Assembly: GCA_010093685.1 (NCBI GenBank)
Contig: MU006241.1
Location: 124,001-188,000 of the forward strand
DNA: 64,000 nt
Direction: 5' to 3'
Source: Ophiobolus disseminans
Taxonomy: Eukaryota > Ascomycota > Dothideomycetes > Pleosporales > Phaeosphaeriaceae
The number at the start of each line of letters is the position of its first letter. Position 1 is the first letter of the stretch. The position numbers were made by a program, and so were the translations under genes. The notes under the pieces are model-generated. The model was not told where the DNA came from and searched no databases. It was given only the letters and a program-made list of their open reading frames with translations. This document shows, piece by piece, positions 1-11,552 of this stretch.

Positions 1-41
1 ATCTCCTTGCCCCTCCACCGCTCGCTAACCCCCGTCAACAG

Positions 42-338
42 GCATCCTAACCACCGAATTCCTCGACTTCTCCGCCTCGCGCGGCAACGACCTACGTTCT
101 GCAGGTCTTACCGATGGGTGTAAATGGTGCTTGTGCGTGACGCGGTGGAAAGAGGCGTTTGAGGCACGCACGGGGGATGCGGATCGCAAGGTGCCGAAGA
201 TTGTGTTGAAGGTACGTGACCGAAGAGAAAGAGGGTGATGGGGGTTGAAGCTGACTTTTTTGATAGGCTACGAACGAACGTGCGTTGGAAGGTGTGGGGA
301 TCGAGGATTTGAAGAAATTCGCTGTGGATAAAGAGTAA
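42..338 (+). CDS. DUF2237 family protein, 3' part only
   Basis: This is the C-terminal portion of a DUF2237 protein; the 5' end lies outside the window. The first 41 bases read as the end of an intron closing at 'caacag'. Exons are 42..211 and 267..338, with an intron at 212..266 (gtacgt...tgatag). The peptide contains TTEFLDFSASRGNDL, then GCKWCLCVTRWKEAFEA, then ATNERALEGVGIEDLKKFAV. These match the conserved blocks of DUF2237: an RGNDL motif, a WCLC cysteine pair, and an ATHERAL-like segment before the C-terminus. The family is small, occurs in bacteria and fungi, and has no established biochemical role. The stop TAA is at 336-338. Confidence 0.85.
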
Positions 339-1156
339 GGATTGGCGGAAGAGCAGGGGACGTTGACGAACGATTCTGATGACTACTAGACGACGTGTAA
401 TTTTCAATTGAATGCCCTTATTCGCCGTTCGAACTATTGCTTAAAATGGCTTGAGCATTAATATTGCAACTTTTTCATTCCATTCTCTATTAAAGTGTGA
501 AACTGATGCATATTTTGGTGTCGCATACATAGGTCAAGGAATCCGCTAGGATGTCTCGTTCAGTTCCAGTATTAACACCCAACAGCTATAGGCGCAGATG
601 TTTCTCATCAATGCTGTTCCAGATTACACGGTGTTAGCACTTGCTGCACTAACTAACATGTGTTGCTTTGGCAGTACAGTCATACCCCTCGGCACCCGAC
701 ATTTCCGTTTACAATCGTATTGGATATGGATGGGGCAACAGTGTCATGGCTTTCATCAACATCAGTCTGTAGCTCTTGCTGCTGTCAATGTCTGTGATGG
801 TCTTGCATTCGAAAGCGAAAAGCGAAGATAGCGTTAAGAGGCAGGAAGATCAAGCTTGAGTGTTGTGGTCTTTTTCTGCGCGCTGGAAGCAGAAGTGGTT
901 TGTATTGGTTATCCTGAGTTTTGCATAAAGTAGGTTGACAAAAAGCAGTTTTACATGACGATGACTAACAGGAAACGATGTGTTGACGTCTTGATATCTA
1001 AAACTAGTGGTCAGGGAAGGGGAGACGATCTGACCGTTCCCATGCACGGACCAAGCAGGGATGAGATCTTCACCTGCGCAAGTCGTCATGCCTTCTTCAA
1101 CCTCACCGCCGCTCTGCGCCTGCGTTACCACAAACCAGTTCCAAAAAATGCTAGCC
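339..1156. other. intergenic, no gene seen
   Basis: This stretch separates the convergent 3' ends of the DUF2237 and cytochrome b5 reductase genes. Short open frames on both strands show no recognisable motif, and I see no repeat or RNA gene. Confidence 0.5.
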
Positions 1157-2624
1157 TCAAAAACAGAAGATGTCGTCGGTCACTTTTGCGATCGTTCCCG
1201 GCGCCTGAGCTCCCAGCGACACCAAAGCCTTCTTCGACGCGTTGATCATCCCTGGAGGCCCACACAACATGAACTTTGTGTCGGGTCCGGGCGAAGGTAG
1301 CTTCTCCTTCATAACGTCCGCCGTAACAAACCCCTTTCCATAGGCCCAACTCAGCGGCGCTTTGTCCAGCATGAACCAAAGCTTGAGAGTCTTCGGATAT
1401 CTCCGAGCGAACGTTTCGAGCTCATCCCTGAGCAAAATGTCGGCCTCCGATTGATTGGCAAAGATCAGCGAAACCTCGGTGGTATCTCTCTCATCCTCGC
1501 AGATTGCGCGGATCAATTGGTACATCGGCGTTATTCCGGTTCCTCCTGCAATCATGCCGATCTTCTTGCAATGCCCGACTTGGTAGCGCATTGCTCCTTT
1601 TGGACCACGGAATTGGACTTCATCTCCAACTTTTAGGTTTGCGAAGTACATTCCGGTCAGTTGACCGTCCGGGTACAACTTGATCACGAGCTCCAATACA
1701 CCTAAATCGAGGTTATTTGAAGTCGGTGTGTAGGATCTTTGCACAGTCTTGCCATCGACAATAGCTTTGATGGCGACGTGCTGGCCTGTCGGAAGACCGA
1801 CGATGTCTCGCGATCCAGGGAGAGCGAAAACGTAACGGCACACATTCGACGATAATCGGTCTATCCTTGTGACTTTGAGGCCTTTGTACTCTTTGGCGTT
1901 CAGGAAACCCTTGACAAGATGCGGGTTATCCGGCCTTATTTTCGAAACCGCCTTTCTGCGAGGAGGGTACTTGCCGAAACCGGACTCGACGTGTGTGAAC
2001 TTGGCCAGCTCTTTGCCAGCTACACCGGCAGCGATGGCAGATAGGACGCTAGCAATTGCGAAGCCACTGACGAATGGACCAGGTGCGCAGGAAAGTGATA
2101 GTCGAGTGGATGGTACGGGTAGGTGAGATACTGATATTCCTGACAGAAGTTTCCGTGTAGAAAGCGGAGCGTATGTCGATGCGGCATATGCGACACCCGC
2201 AAGAACCAGTGGCACTGTCACTATCTTGACCGTCTTGGACAGGAACGAAGAGCCCGTTACAGTTGCCGCCGCCACCGGAGGAGTCACCTGCTGGACCAAC
2301 TTGACGGCAGTTGAGCGTTTGGCTTTGTAGTCTGAAGCGATGCCAATGAGGTGATCATTGAGAATTTGGTCCGCGTCTTCCGAATGGCCAACTTCATCAT
2401 ATTCTTCCGAGGCAGCTTTCCCAGCAACGTCGACGAGTATCTCTTCTCCGCCGGGGTGATCTCTCACATAGCTCGTAACATCGTAAACTGCAAGTACTGG
2501 TTAGCTATTTGCACCAAGAATAGCATTTGAGGAAAGTACCTTTTCCATGTATCGTCACCCAAAGGTTGTCCTTAGTTGAATGTGTTGCAACTTCAGCTGC
2601 ATTGAAGGTTGGTAGGTCACACAT
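1157..2624 (-). CDS. cytochrome b5 / NADH-cytochrome b5 reductase fusion
   Basis: The spliced model is 2624..2540 joined to 2487..1157 (471 aa), with a phase-1 GT-AG intron that falls just before the heme-binding loop. Residues 1-80 are a cytochrome b5 domain with heme ligands His39 (in RDHPGGEE) and His63. Hydrophobic stretches near 115-133 and 167-185 suggest membrane anchoring. The rest is a ferredoxin-reductase-type module: RSYTPTS (FAD) at about 279-285, GGTGITP (NADH/FAD) at about 343-349, and CGPPGM (NAD) at about 437. The family transfers electrons from NADH via FAD to heme b5 and on to desaturases, hydroxylases or P450s. The gene is transcribed divergently from the P450 at 3115, with 490 bp between the start codons. 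The start ATG reads MCDLPTFNAAEV and leads directly into the b5 fold. Confidence 0.9.
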
Positions 2625-3114
2625 CGTGAATATTCGAAAGGGTAGGTTTAGGAAACTAAATGAGGTCGAGGTGATCAGAGTTGACTTGAGAGACGGCTCT
2701 AGATATCAACGCTGACTGTTTAGAGCTTTGCGGTGCCTCGGCACACATGCACGAAATTTCTCAGCATTAATGACACTGACCACATCTCCTTTTTCTGTTC
2801 GGTCTTTGGCGACTTTCACCGCTTCGCGCAGTCTGCCTCGGTATCTTGAGGCTGTCGAGAATCGCATGCGCCCAATCGGAGGATACGCATTTGCGGATAT
2901 GAAGTGGGACATGGCCCTGGCAGACCCAGTCTCCAAACCCTGCCAGCGGTGAGTGGGTCTGTCCGGATCGGCCGACATGCATTGTCGGCCGACCGTGCTT
3001 CAAAATATGCTCAGTCAAAAGCCAAGATTTGCCTTCAGAAATGTTATAACGACCGAACATAAACCGTGTCGATTATTCCTCATCAGCTTGTGAATCGAGC
3101 CATCAACACGGACA
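2625..3114. promoter_or_regulatory. shared divergent promoter region (b5/b5 reductase and P450)
   Basis: This 490-bp gap holds both 5' ends. The open frames inside it (for example 2706-2978 on the minus strand) have no recognisable content. No motif was identified with confidence. Co-regulation of the two genes is inferred from the arrangement only. Confidence 0.45.
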
Positions 3115-4928
3115 ATGCAGTCACAATCATTCTATCTATTAGGAGAATCTCCTACCTCAGCCCGAACAATACAGTTCGAGGAGAATGTTGATGCTGATGG
3201 TCTAAGAGATTTGATCGCGTCGCATTTCGCGATTGTTGTGGCAAACGGCAAGTCGCGAAGTTTCAACCAGTTTCATGGTTGCAAAATACTTACATATTCG
3301 TTAAAGGCATCGGCTTCGAAAGCGACGACAACAACCTCTACGAAGTCTTGGATATTACTGCTTCAACCACTCCTGTCGCCATCACAATCGACGGCCGCGC
3401 GATTCGTAATGTCCCAGGTTCGAAAGGCCTTCCTTGGGTAGGCAACTTTTTCGAGGTATTCCCCGACCATCTCGGCAACCACCAGCGCCTTTTCGAGACA
3501 TATGGGCCCGTCATGAAAACTACCAACATGGGCCAAACAATCTACCACACGAATGACCCTGATGTGGCAGCTATTGCTTTCGCCGAGTCCGACTTCTTCA
3601 CTAAAAAGATCAACGAGTCCCATCCTCTCTACGGTATCAAGACGCCCGAGGCGGGTGTGTTTCTCGGTGATACGGACACACCAGAATGGAGAGTAACGCA
3701 CAAGTTCCTCCCGCCTGCTTTAGGGCCCAAGGCCGTGCGACATTACGCGCCCAAGATGCAAAAGACAATAGAAGAGGCGTACAAAGTCTTCGACAGCTTG
3801 GACGAAAGCGGCCAGTCATGGAACGTGTATATGTACATGCTCAAGCTTGGATCGCAAGCCGTTGCCGAACTCATGCTTGGGGCGGATCTGAAGCACTTTT
3901 CTAAGGTGGATGCGCCAATTCACGAGGTGGTCATGTTGATTGCCGAGACATTGCATCTCAACAAAAAAGTTACGTCGTGGGGTAGCTGGTATGCCAATTT
4001 ACCATTCGGCGACCCAAAGCTCCTCAGGACAAAAAAGGCGCGCATGGAGGTCTTGATTGAGGATTACATTCAGCAGGCTGCAAGTGGAGGAGTCGAAGAT
4101 CTGCCACTCCAGGAAGCTGCCCTCAAAGCTTCGAACATGGTTGACTACGCTATCCGTGCAACCGACAACAAAGGAGAGAAAATCCCCAAGACCAGTTTAA
4201 AAGAAGCACTCGTAGTTGCCACAGGAGCTGGATTCACCACAACCTCGTCACTCCTCTCATGGCTCATCTACGGCCTTGTCACATATCCCGGCGTGCAGGA
4301 GAAGCTGCTCCAAGAACTCGTCGACAACGACTTCACCGACGAAATGGAGCTCACCTCAGACTACACCGATAAACTCGTCTACCTCGACCGCTTCATCAAG
4401 GAGACTCAACGCCGCCACAACCCCTCCTTCCAGCCCGGCCGAACAGCAAAAGTCGACATGATTCTTCCCGGAGGCTACAAGCTCCCCAAAGACGCCGTCA
4501 TCATCCCCGCCCTACACCACATCCACAATAACCCCGCGCTCTGGGACAACCCCCAGCAATTCAACCCCGACAGGTGGGAAACAGATGCCGTCAAGAACCG
4601 CCACAAGGCAGCGTATATTCCCTTCGCGATGGGGCCGCGCATGTGCATTGGCTTCAACTTTGCTCTGCAGGAGATTAAGATTTTCTTGCCGAAGCTGATT
4701 TGGCGGTATAACTTTGTTAAGGATGGGGATGAGACGATTATGTATGATCCGATGTTTCAGCTGATTAGGCCGAATAACTTGTATGTGCGTGCGGAGAAGA
4801 GGGTCAAGTGGCTGCCGCGGACGGAGGTCAGGCAGGATTCGGCGGTGGGTTCGCCGAGAAGTGGGTCGCCTGTTGTTGGGGCGTCGATGGGTGGCTTTAA
4901 TGCTGCGAGTATGCCACGGATGGTATGA
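3115..4928 (+). CDS. cytochrome P450 with N-terminal extension
   Basis: The proposed model is 3115..3247 joined to 3307..4928 (584 aa). The second exon carries the P450 fold. It has an entry segment VPGSKGLPWVGNFFEV, an I-helix ATGAGFTTTSS, the K-helix ExxR as ETQR, and the heme loop FAMGPRMCIG with Cys at about residue 491. The I-helix lacks the usual acidic residue before the threonines. Unusually, about 80 residues precede the proline-rich entry segment; they are not a membrane anchor and may form a small alpha/beta domain. The N-terminal junction is best explained by a GC-AG intron (3248..3306, donor gcaagt); a GT donor inside the same segment giving a 46-nt intron is an alternative. The substrate is unknown. 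A divergent b5/b5-reductase neighbour suggests a possible electron donor. Confidence 0.88.
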
Positions 4929-5164
4929 AGCGTCATGGAAATTGAAAGTCAGACCTCGCATTTTTGTCTTGGTGCCATGTTGGTGGTATTGCTACATCCC
5001 ATCTAGCATCTATCTCAAGCGCAATTACACCGTAATATACTGTCCGCACCAAGCGAATTCTGCCATTATGATCTCAAGCGTATTGATTCTGCAATCGCTT
5101 ATTTTGCGACAGGCCGGGAATCTTCGATCCATCGGGCTGGCTATAGTCCCTACATTCCAATGCA

Positions 5165-5943
5165 TCACCACAGGAACCGGAGCATAACATAAGAAGGTCG
5201 GTTAGAAGGGGTAGGATAGCTAGGATGACCGTTTCCACCCTCGCTTTCGGGTTCGATGGTCATCAACGATTCGCGCTCTTGATCTTCTTCTAAGTCGTGC
5301 TCCAACACATCTATTACCTGATTCAATCCATTCGTCCAGATCTCGGGACACTCCCTGGAGCGATGGGTCGAAGCCGGGGGCCACGCCTTCATAGCTATTC
5401 GACGAATATCCGCTAGAGTTGTAGTGTAACTGCTTCCTTCCGTGTCATCTCCAGAGCAGTGGAGAGTTGTAATTACCGTCCACTGGCCTGACGCCGACAC
5501 CGTCGCTTTGATGAGTGGCATGATGTTATATCGAACATCCCAAAGAGTAATTGCTTCGTCTACAGTGATCTTGAGATTGATCGTCCCTGAGATCATATAT
5601 CCGAATTCGTATTCACCACCTATACCGAACTGCTGATCGAAGAATGAAAACCTTGTGTGAAGTAGTCGATCAAGGTGATGAAAACCTGGGAAGTCTGGGA
5701 TCCTGGTCGTGCTCCCAACTTCAAAGTTATACAGGACGTCAGCATTACGCAGCATGTGTGAAGCGTAGCGTGCTTTTCAGGACCTGTTGACAGAGTGCGG
5801 TCCTAGAGCCAACAATCTTCCTGTGACGTCGTCGAGATCGATCTTCTTTACGTAGTCGCACCCAGTACAAGCATACTCTAGAATCTGGTCGCAGACTTTC
5901 GCCGGAAGCGCCAGTAGGGAAGGCTGGAATGGTAACTGTCAGC
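5165..5943 (-). pseudogene. decayed 2EXR/F-box-like gene (copy B)
   Basis: On the minus strand the frame opens with LPFQPSLLALPAKVCDQIL, the N-terminal signature of the large fungal 2EXR/F-box-like family (compare LPxELRxxIY). It continues to HSVNRS, hits an in-frame TGA at 5779-5777, and resumes in the same frame as KARYASHMLRNADVLYNFEVG. From there it reads through 196 codons to the stop at 5165. No plausible intron removes the TGA, and no start codon in the right frame directly precedes the signature. I therefore read it as a pseudogene. If the TGA were an assembly error, it would be a roughly 260-aa protein of unknown function. Confidence 0.55.
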
Positions 5944-5956
5944 ACGGCACCTTAGT

Positions 5957-7028
5957 TCACACAGTACATGTGAACTGCATCCTCATGTGACCCTTAGTCA
6001 CTTGCTTACTCATCCTGGTTGTGTATATAATCGCTGTCTGTAGCTCTCTCAATACAACAACCTTCTCCCTCTTTTCTGCCCTGTCTCTCACATCCGACAA
6101 TAACATCTGGATATTGTTGCTAGAGTCTGCACCAATCATACGGTAGTTATCCAGGGACCTGAGCTATGATGTGCAGGGCAAGTAAGTGTGCTGCTGGGAC
6201 TCTGGGCTAGATTTGTACTTTGAAGAGAAGTTAACAATGCCGGTATTGTCGTCCATGTAGACATGAATACAGCTTATCGTCCGCCAATATTTCTTCAGTC
6301 CCAGCTCATCTTGATAAATGGCTCGAACGAGCTTGGTCACGGCCATGTCGTCTTGAACAGTCAGGTCGTCATTAATACGTTGCAGCCTAACGTATCGCTT
6401 CACAGAATAACGCAATGTGATCTGGAGTTGCAAGCCTAGCCTCCACTGCGTGCACAGAAGCGGCCCAACGTCGACTGAAGGCTCGGAGTATTCGAATGCG
6501 GAATTGCCAGAATATGCTCTGCTAGCACAGCGGCTAGGACACATGTAGCTCGAGTCAATCTGCAACTTCCTGAGCATCTGTGCGCGACTGCCGAGCTCGA
6601 TTATCCATGCTGCCGCTAGGCGTGCAAGGTAACAACCATCGCGATGTCATATAGCGAATGAGTTCGAGTAGAATCTGATGAAGACGAGTGTGTTGTGTTT
6701 GTAGAACGTCGAAGAGGCTTCCTCGTAGACCTGACGACAGACAAGAAGCATGAAAAAGCTTTGGGAGATTAGGTCATCGAGAGTAGTGGTCTCCAGATCT
6801 GGTACCAGATTAGAACGTAATTTACCAGACGCTGGCATACTTCCTCGGATCACCACTAACTTGACGATGCTGAATTATCTTGCTGGGCTTATCATCTGTT
6901 GCCGCAACATGTAGTGGCTTGTTATGCTCAAAAAGTAGCGCGTAGATTTTGTTGCGGACCTCAGACGGGAGTGATAAGAACGGCATCGCGTCCAACGCCG
7001 TCACCTCTTGCGTCAATTTGAGGTCCAT
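5957..7028 (-). pseudogene. decayed 2EXR/F-box-like gene (copy A)
   Basis: A start at 7028 gives MDLKLTQ...FLSLPSEVRNKIYALLF, a clear family N-terminus. The frame breaks near 6822-6862, either at an intron or a frameshift. It resumes with LETTTLDDLISQ and VCRQVYEEASSTFYKHNTL, then meets in-frame TGA (6649-6647) and TAG (6166-6164). Family-like sequence continues on both sides without a frame change: DGCYLARLAAAWIIELGSRA after the first stop and LRSLDNYRMIGADSSN after the second. The TAG could derive from CAG by a C-to-T change in a CpA context, as in repeat-induced point mutation, but one site proves nothing. It lies head-to-tail with copy B and near the intact member at 7777, suggesting local duplication followed by decay. 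Confidence 0.55.
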
Positions 7029-7776
7029 AGCTGAGACAAGGTTGCAATGGCCCCCGGGGCTGTGTTGCGGTTGGGCGCTTACCCAACATCGTCTAGTGGT
7101 TTCTTGCAACATGGCTACCTCTTCCACTTCAGCTCATCATCACTCTTGTTGTGGGAATGCTACTTGGATCTGGTCATCCTCGAACCGATTCTACGTCCAT
7201 AATATAGATGCAGAAGGCGTGGGTATACATCTGGATAGGTAAGGAAGCGCACGTGATGATGCCGGGGGGGGGGGGGCTGGAAGTGTGGCACACGCAAAAG
7301 GGACGGGAGCTTACACGACAAGACATTGCTGCACACCTTCAGACTAACCGCAGCACAACATGCTTGATTCGAAGCGACCTAGACGCGTCATCGTCATGGG
7401 CGGCCTTAGGTGACAAAGAACCTACCCAGCGATGCGACCAATTCTGTCGCCGTTGTTGGCTGCACACCAAAAGAGATGGTATGCAATGCACGTCCGGCTA
7501 TGACAACGAGAAACGAACAGGGCAGGGGTGTTAACAAAAAGGGCTAATTACCGGTAACCGAGCCTGCCCAACCACCACCTGGGCAGGCAGCAGGTCAACT
7601 GTGCCCCTCCAGCAACGAAATACACACATCCAACTTCAATTTCCACAATACAACAAGACTTTGCGAGTCACTTCCTATCAGTAACTTGACGACCCAGATC
7701 TGGATCCACAGCCAACCCTGGCAAACTCCATCAGCCCTTCTTAGGCTATCACTCAACAGCACCGCAACAAGACTCA
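7029..7776. other. intergenic, with a 13-base G run
   Basis: No gene was recognised. A homopolymer of 13 G residues lies at 7264-7276. This interval contains the promoter of the 2EXR gene at 7777 and the 5' flank of decayed copy A. Confidence 0.5.
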
Positions 7777-8493
7777 ATGGTGACATTCCACCCATTCCCC
7801 CGCCTCCCTCTCGAACTTCGCATTCAAATTTGGCAATTCACCCTCATCCAAGGCCGGATCGTGAAAGTCCGAAAGTATCGCAACAATAAATACTACTCAT
7901 CACACACACCCGCGCCAGCGGTCACCAGAGTCTGTCAAGAGTCCCGTAAATACTGCACATACCAAAAACTTTTCACCAATACCGCATCTTCACAGTACAT
8001 ATGGGCAAACTTCGAGAACGACATCATGCAGATGGAAAGTACGTTGATGAAGGAGATCGCGAAAGACGACAACCCGGAAAGAAACGGAATTCGGCATTTA
8101 CGGCTCCAGCTAGAGGACGACATCTACGGTTTCGACATGTCAGAATTCTTTTTCCACGACCACCAATACAAGATCCGCTACTTTCCCAATCTGCGGAGTT
8201 GCGATGTCTGGGTAATCGATGGGTTGTCCAATTGGGTAGAGGTCGTCATGATAGGGTATTGGGGTTCGTTGCCAACAAAGAACATACGCATCGTTGACGC
8301 AAAGACGGGAGAGTGGATCGATGCAGAGAGTGCAGGGCCGTATCAGGACTGGCTCGACTCTGGCCGAGGCGCACACCGAGATTACCAGAGGATCGTGAGT
8401 GACTGGTGGAACGAGGAAGAAGATGGAGAGGAAAGATTCAAGGCCTTGATGAAGATAAAAGACGGTCTGCCAAGGGTTGATCTGGACGAGTGA
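7777..8493 (+). CDS. 2EXR domain-containing protein
   Basis: This is an intact single-exon gene of 238 aa. The N-terminus FHPFPRLPLELRIQIWQFTL is the 2EXR signature, a pattern abundant in Pezizomycotina. It is followed by VTRVCQESRKYCTYQKLF, the usual second conserved block, which is placed like the helix after an F-box. The C-terminal part is acidic (WWNEEEDGEERFKAL). The molecular function of the family is not established; its F-box-like start suggests protein-protein interaction. It is the intact counterpart of the two decayed genes upstream. Confidence 0.85.
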   Translation: MVTFHPFPRLPLELRIQIWQFTLIQGRIVKVRKYRNNKYYSSHTPAPAVTRVCQESRKYCTYQKLFTNTASSQYIWANFENDIMQMESTLMKEIAKDDNPERNGIRHLRLQLEDDIYGFDMSEFFFHDHQYKIRYFPNLRSCDVWVIDGLSNWVEVVMIGYWGSLPTKNIRIVDAKTGEWIDAESAGPYQDWLDSGRGAHRDYQRIVSDWWNEEEDGEERFKALMKIKDGLPRVDLDE

Positions 8494-8823
8494 ACAGGTT
8501 TATTCCTTCGCTCGACTGCAGGGGAAACTTCATCATTTTGATCATGTCTCTGGCAGCCTGGGTCGTCGACTTCGAGAGGGGGTGACTTGGGTTTTGCAAT
8601 CGTACTCGAGATTCAGCAGTGTCGCATGCACTTTCAGATTATTAGCTACGAAAGCCACTATTATACCCATGTTTTATCTACTCGCAAATCGACCCAAGGA
8701 TTCACCAATCCGCGTCGTGATAGCGTCGGACGACAGAGCCAGACTCGCAGCAGCCACTTATCCAGAGACGATGTGCCATGACGACCTGCTGCAGTATGAC
8801 AGTCACATATACTTGTCGCCTAG
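8494..8823. other. convergent intergenic region, no gene seen
   Basis: This 330-bp gap separates the 3' ends of the 2EXR gene and the minus-strand membrane protein gene. Short frames show no motif. Confidence 0.45.
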
Positions 8824-10189
8824 CTAATTGTTTCTCAATCTCGCAATCTCCGCCTGCGTCCTCGCATGTTCTTCTTCCAACGCACTCAACTGCCTCATCC
8901 TAGCCATCCGTTCTTCCAGCTCACGCTGCGCTGTTTCCAACTCCACGAGCTTCAATGCGTGCGCTGGATCGGGTGCAGCTGCGTACGCCTCGGGATAGTA
9001 AGGAGCCGTGTTTTCAACGTACTGTGAAGCTGACGTTGCGGCGGTCATCCCGCTAGCGGAAGGCTGATAGGAATGGGCGGGTAGCTCAGTGTGCTGTGTC
9101 GCAGAGCTCGAGCTCCAAATGGGTGGACTGGCGTGGCCGCCTGGACCAGACACGGCGGATAGCTCGGCTACGTTGGATGGTTCTCGGGGTGAAGAAGTCA
9201 TATGCATGGGACGCGTTGTCTCCGAGCCGCTGTGTCCATTGCTGTTGGTGTAGCCTGAGTCGAACTTAACGGCTGCCACAGCATTTGTTGCTGGTAGTTC
9301 TGCCTTCGTGTCTCTAAAAGTGTTTGTTGAATCGACTGCATCTGAGACTGGCTGCGCAGAAGCTTCTCGCCTTCGGCGTCGCAGAAGGAGGAAAGTGGCC
9401 GCAGCTACGAAAGCGAGAAGAGCCAATACACCAACCACAATTCCGGCTATAGTACCTTTAGACACGCTAGATGTCGACGTTTTCGTAGTATCGCTTGCAG
9501 TTGTTGGTGTTGCAGTTGTTGGTGTTGCAGTTGTTGCAGGTGTTACAGTTGTCCCCAACGGTGTTGAGCTTGGACTTGATGGGAGGATCGTTCTCGATGG
9601 TGTAGGAGTTGGGGTCGGTGTCGGTGCAGTCAAGAAGAACGCACGGGCGAAGAAACTTCCAGCAGTGAACGTTGCAGACGGGACAATAGTGTTGAAAGGG
9701 TTGCCGGAATTACAGACTACCAGTTGGAGACAAAATGTCAGCGATAAAGTCGCATGGCAACGATCAGCTCCGACTTACACGTCATTGGTACGGCAGTCCA
9801 AGCAGATATAGTCAGGTAACAGCTGTACTCTGGAGACACCGCGAGTGTGTAGCTACTGAGAGAGGTTTAGTATGCTGCCACCCCGCCAAAGCGATAAGGC
9901 TGAATACCTGGGACAACACGCCTCCGAGGACCGAAACTCGGACAAAGATTTCCAGCCTACGGGGCATCCAGCTGCTACGACTGGAGTGGTCGTGGGGAAA
10001 CAATTGTTGTCCCAATAAAGGCTGCCCTCCCGACAGTTGACCTGCGCGAGTGAGTTAGAGCTCTTCAACCGCCGCTTGCACCAGGTCACCTACGCCCTGG
10101 CGGATAGCGATACCATTTTGGCCTGACAATGACCCGTATTGGAGAATAGTGCATGAAGCAGGCGGGACGAAGGGGGTAATAGTGGTCAT
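8824..10189 (-). CDS. single-pass membrane protein with Ser/Thr-rich stalk
   Basis: A four-exon model is consistent in frame: 10189..10082, 10041..9908, 9855..9779, 9716..8824 (403 aa). The N-terminal half is a cysteine-containing ectodomain (VNCREGSLYWDNNCF, SEACCP, PEYSCYLTISAW, FCNSGNPFNTI). A low-complexity stalk follows, with TPTPTPTP and 15-bp DNA repeats giving TTATPT units. One transmembrane helix (GTIAGIVVGVLALLAFVAAATFLLL) is followed by a basic RRRRRE stop-transfer. The cytosolic tail is long and Ser/Pro-rich and ends in a coiled-coil-like segment (ALKLVELETAQRELEERMAR). This layout resembles fungal wall-stress sensor-like or mucin-like proteins. There is no cleavable signal peptide at the chosen ATG. 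Function unknown. Confidence 0.78.
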
Positions 10190-10267
10190 TGTCTGAAGCA
10201 AAGGAGGCTGTGGAAGTGAAAGAGAAAGATAAACCAGGCTCAAGGCTGGAAACAGGAGACCTGCGTG

Positions 10268-10273
10268 TATATA
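10268..10273 (-). promoter_or_regulatory. TATA-like box upstream of the membrane protein gene
   Basis: TATATA on the minus strand lies about 80 bp upstream of the ATG at 10189. Position and sequence fit a core promoter, but this is a single short motif. Confidence 0.35.
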
Positions 10274-11552
10274 GGTGATTACCTGCAGCCAAAATCACGC
10301 CCTTGACTCAGCCTTCAAGATGGTGCATGCGTGCCAATCAGGCTGGGATAAGGGTAAAGACGAAAGCCGTAGCCTTACCGCCCCCATCATCTAGGGACAT
10401 CCGATCAGTCGCATATCCACTCGATCTAGACACTTGCGATTCTACTATTGCTCCACAATCACGAGCTCATTTAGTCTTGAGCTCAAATTCCGTGTAGAGT
10501 GGGTCTTAGTAGCTTCACCGGGTCCTGAGGTCCTTTCTTTGGTATATCTGGGGAGGAAACAAACGATTTGAGCTGGGTCTATTTCTGACGTTTAACGGTA
10601 ACCGCATGTGGAAGACACAAGCAGCCCTTGCCACATCACATCGCAGGGCTCTGACAGCTTAAGCGACATCCCAACACCTGACCGCAACGCATGCTCTCTC
10701 CATGTGTATAAGTCCAGATATTTAGAAATGAAGATGCATTAGAAGATGCGACTGACTTACTCGAATGAATTCCGTGTCTAGATTATCTAGGTATGCCATT
10801 CCCGAGGTCACTTGGAATGGTGGCTGGCAGCCACCAACACAAGGCTGAACTAAATTATGATTACGACCAGAATCATGCCGTTTCGAAAGCGCGGACTAAG
10901 CTGGTAGGTATGCACATCTATGGATCAGGTCACGGATAATGGCAACAACTGTCATCAGTACCCGTTCTTTAGTGTAAAACTTTGAATACTCGAGAGCGGC
11001 CTCGGGAGAGCCACTTTACTAGTAAACGCAAAGCCTGATCTCTCCTAAGGCTCTAAGCTGCAAGGGAAAAGATTACCCAAGTAGTAGGGTACATAGTATG
11101 TAATTTGGATTCGTTGCCATTGTACCTTTTGCGACTCATCTTCAGACCTGATTGATTCGAGACCAGCATAGTCCAGCCTTTGATGCGTTCGCTGGTGTCG
11201 TCGAGCGAGGAGGATCGCTCTTCCAAAAGATTCGCTTTTCGAAAGGAAGACCGGAACGTCAAAAATGCGACTTGGTAGCCAATTCAACGGGAGCGATGAG
11301 GCCGAAGTAGATCCACGTCGGATTACCGTCTTCCCGGCCACTTGTGGGATGTGTCTGGTATTCATTTTAGTGGGCAGTGACTTCGTAAGGTTAAAGTACG
11401 CCCGCCTCGTATGGTTTGGTTGTAATTCGATCCCGCATAGCAACCGACACAAGTCGTTGCTACTTGGGTATCAATGCATGACTGAAATCGGTCTAGCACT
11501 CACTGAGCATCTTCTCCGCCAACCTTCTTGCACGGAACATTACTGAAAATTC
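10274..11552. other. intergenic, no gene seen
   Basis: About 1.3 kb lies upstream of the membrane protein gene and downstream of the F-box gene. Open frames such as 11045-11452 on the minus strand have no recognisable motif or splice context. Confidence 0.45.
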
